Below are positions 5,263 through 6,288 of a stretch of DNA of 6,288 nucleotides, one piece after another. This stretch comes from Calditrichaceae bacterium. GTDB taxonomy: Bacteria; Calditrichota; Calditrichia; Calditrichales; Calditrichaceae. Within the stretch, counting starts at the first letter, position 1; each line of letters opens with the position of its first letter. A program made the position numbers and the translations under genes. The notes under the pieces are model-generated. The model did no database searches, was not told the origin of the DNA, and saw only the letters and a program-made list of their open reading frames with translations. The stretch is from positions 1 through 6,288 of the forward strand of contig JANTFQ010000143.1 of assembly GCA_024763405.1 (NCBI GenBank). The letters run 5' to 3'.

Positions 5263-5853
5263 GTGAACGAAAAAAAAATAGTAGAGCTGGCAAAGCAGGG
5301 AGACAAAGAAGCGCTCTCAAAACTGGTGAATACGTATAGCGAGCGCATTTATAATCTCGCGCTGCGTATTTTAAGAAACCGGGAAGAGGCAGAAGATGTT
5401 TTACAGGAAACATTTATTACCGTTCTCGAAAAGCTACATAGTTTCGACGGTCGTTCCAGCTTTTTTACATGGATTTACCGCATTGCCACCAATGCCAGCT
5501 TGATGCGTTTACGAAAAAAGAAACTGGTCTATCAACAAATTTCGGACGACCCTGATTTTCAGGAAAGTGTGGAAAGCCGGGTATTTGTGGACTGGTCGCA
5601 GGACCCGTCCGTGGATTTGTTCGATCGGGAAACCAAAAAGAAATTGGACGCGGCCATAAATGAATTATCCGATATTTACCGCAGTGTTTTTATCCTGCGC
5701 GACATCGAAGGCTTGTCTATAAAAGAGACCAGCGCCATTTTAAATATCACCGAAGAGAATGTAAAAATTCGTCTGCGGCGGGCGCGGCAATATTTAAGGG
5801 ATATTCTTTCCGACTACTTTGAGGAAAGGGTGATTTCGAAATATGTTAAATGA
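5263..5853 (+). CDS. RNA polymerase sigma factor, ECF (sigma-70 family, RpoE-like)
   Basis: The 196-residue protein directs RNA polymerase to a dedicated promoter set. Region 2 spans about 20-90, with REEAEDVLQETFITVLEKL (40-58), the core-binding/-10 segment, and the SFFTWIYRIATNASLMRLRKKK stretch (66-87). After an acidic linker (about 95-122), region 4 (about 126-180) has LSDIYRSVFILRDIEGLSIKETSAILNI-type sequence and the helix-turn-helix ending VKIRLRRARQYLRD. The start is GTG 5263: a stop codon (TAA, 5260-5262) lies immediately upstream in frame and the N-terminus matches the family (IVELAKQGDKEALSKLVNTY). The Shine-Dalgarno signal is weak (AGAG at 5249-5252, or AGGA at 5243-5246). Codons 3-6 include nine consecutive A residues. 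The next gene overlaps by 11 nt and probably encodes the cognate anti-sigma factor. The inducing signal is not visible. Confidence 0.94.
   Translation: MNEKKIVELAKQGDKEALSKLVNTYSERIYNLALRILRNREEAEDVLQETFITVLEKLHSFDGRSSFFTWIYRIATNASLMRLRKKKLVYQQISDDPDFQESVESRVFVDWSQDPSVDLFDRETKKKLDAAINELSDIYRSVFILRDIEGLSIKETSAILNITEENVKIRLRRARQYLRDILSDYFEERVISKYVK
5821..5830 (+). promoter_or_regulatory. Ribosome binding site of the zinc-finger gene
   Basis: GAGGAAAGGG inside the end of the sigma gene lies 12 nt before the ATG at 5843; GGGTGA (5828-5833) gives a 9 nt spacing. It supports the start that overlaps the sigma gene and suggests translational coupling. Confidence 0.5.
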
Positions 5854-6109
5854 TCATAAAGAACGTATTAAAGAAATTTGCGATTTAATGGGCGAAGATT
5901 TTAACGATCCCGCCTGCCGCGAAGTTTTAGAGCACATTAACCAGTGCCCGACCTGCAAGGTGTATTATGATACACTTAAGAAAACCGTCCTTTTATGCCA
6001 AGAAAATGACTGCCCTGAAGAGCTCCCGGATGAGGTAAACCAGCGCCTGATGAAATTGCTCGATTTACGGGATTTCATTGACCCACAAAAGAATAAAAAA
6101 AAGCTTTAA
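5843..6109 (+). CDS. Putative zinc-finger anti-sigma factor (ZAS type, soluble)
   Basis: The 88-residue protein starts inside the last codons of the sigma gene (overlap 5843-5853), as cognate anti-sigma genes often do. It carries the zinc anti-sigma signature H31-x3-C35-x2-C38 (HINQCPTC), with C13 and C25 as possible further ligands, on a helical N-terminal half that in this family binds the sigma factor. A second pair, C52 and C57 (C-x4-C), lies downstream. There is no hydrophobic segment long enough for a membrane helix, so it should be cytoplasmic. The C-terminus is short and basic (PQKNKKKL). RsrA-type anti-sigma factors with this motif release their sigma factor on thiol oxidation, so a redox signal is plausible but inferred. 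The motif and position make the assignment good; other zinc-binding regulators are possible. Confidence 0.8.
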   Translation: MLNDHKERIKEICDLMGEDFNDPACREVLEHINQCPTCKVYYDTLKKTVLLCQENDCPEELPDEVNQRLMKLLDLRDFIDPQKNKKKL

Positions 6110-6232
6110 AAAACGGGGACGATTCCTTAAAAACATATTCAGGAACCTCCTAAGCTGGATAATGCAGAAATCATACATGTCCAAAATAGGATTTTAACTA
6201 TTTAATTTTCACGGTATCAGAATTGCTAAAAT
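6110..6232. other. 3' region of the sigma operon
   Basis: About 120 bp of AT-rich sequence between the anti-sigma stop and the terminator. The only structure seen is a weak hairpin, TTCCT (6123-6127) with AGGAA (6141-6145). No gene is evident. Confidence 0.4.
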
Positions 6233-6257
6233 GGGGGCTGAAGCCCCCTATTTTTTT
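6233..6257 (+). terminator. Rho-independent terminator of the sigma/anti-sigma operon
   Basis: GGGGGC (6233-6238) pairs with GCCCCC (6243-6248) around a TGAA loop, followed by TA and seven T residues (6251-6257). AAAA precedes the stem (6228-6231), so it could also act on transcripts arriving from the right. Confidence 0.88.
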
Positions 6258-6272
6258 GGGATTTCCAAATTA

Positions 6273-6288
6273 CCCCGCGCTAAAGCAC
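6273..6288. repeat. Partial hairpin repeat cut by the window edge
   Basis: CCCCGCGCTAAAGCAC ends the window. Its form suggests the left arm and loop of a CCCCG...CGGGG interspersed hairpin, but the matching right arm lies beyond the sequence given. Confidence 0.35.

Noticed and set aside
5189..5413. Reverse-strand open frame of 74 residues over the start of the sigma gene
   Set aside because: It runs antisense to the conserved sigma region 2 and through the element's right repeat, with no recognisable protein features.
6065..6136. Reverse-strand 23-residue reading frame with an AGGAGG ahead of its ATG
   Set aside because: It overlaps the end of the anti-sigma gene, encodes a low-complexity Phe/Leu-rich peptide from poly-A complement, and has no other support.

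Overview
The window is bacterial chromosomal DNA with moderate GC. All recognisable genes lie on the + strand. AT-rich intergenic stretches and interspersed hairpin repeats, including one with the core CCTGAGCGAAGTCGAAGG, suggest an environmental bacterium of the Bacteroidota/Calditrichota (FCB) type. That placement rests on protein flavour and repeat style only and is low confidence. No phage, plasmid or CRISPR genes are present.

The left two thirds (1-4735) is a vitamin B12 block. cobO (2-532) encodes the enzyme that adenosylates cobalamin. After about 200 bp holding a candidate promoter comes nrdJa (start probably 737, not 686), the catalytic subunit of an adenosylcobalamin-dependent class II ribonucleotide reductase. 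The C-terminal cysteine-rich domain of that enzyme is a separate gene, nrdJb (3250-3861), 32 bp downstream with its own ribosome binding site. A strong terminator (3880-3916) closes nrdJab. A FecCD-type ABC ATPase (3938-4735), plausibly for B12 import but possibly for iron chelates, follows without its permease or binding protein. Together the genes could import cobalamin, convert it to the coenzyme and use it to make deoxynucleotides.

The 527 bp between the ABC gene and the next gene (4736-5262) is non-coding but structured. It holds a candidate terminator, a T-rich hairpin region, and a 243 bp element (4952-5194) with 16 bp imperfect terminal inverted repeats flanked by a 9 bp direct repeat, AGAATTTAT. 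This looks like a MITE or degenerate IS carrying several internal hairpins. It appears to have inserted into the promoter region of the next operon.

The right part (5263-6109) is a two-gene regulatory operon: an ECF sigma factor starting at GTG, and an overlapping short, soluble, cysteine-rich zinc-finger protein that is probably its anti-sigma factor. A strong terminator (6233-6257) ends it. The last 16 bp look like half of another hairpin repeat cut by the window edge.
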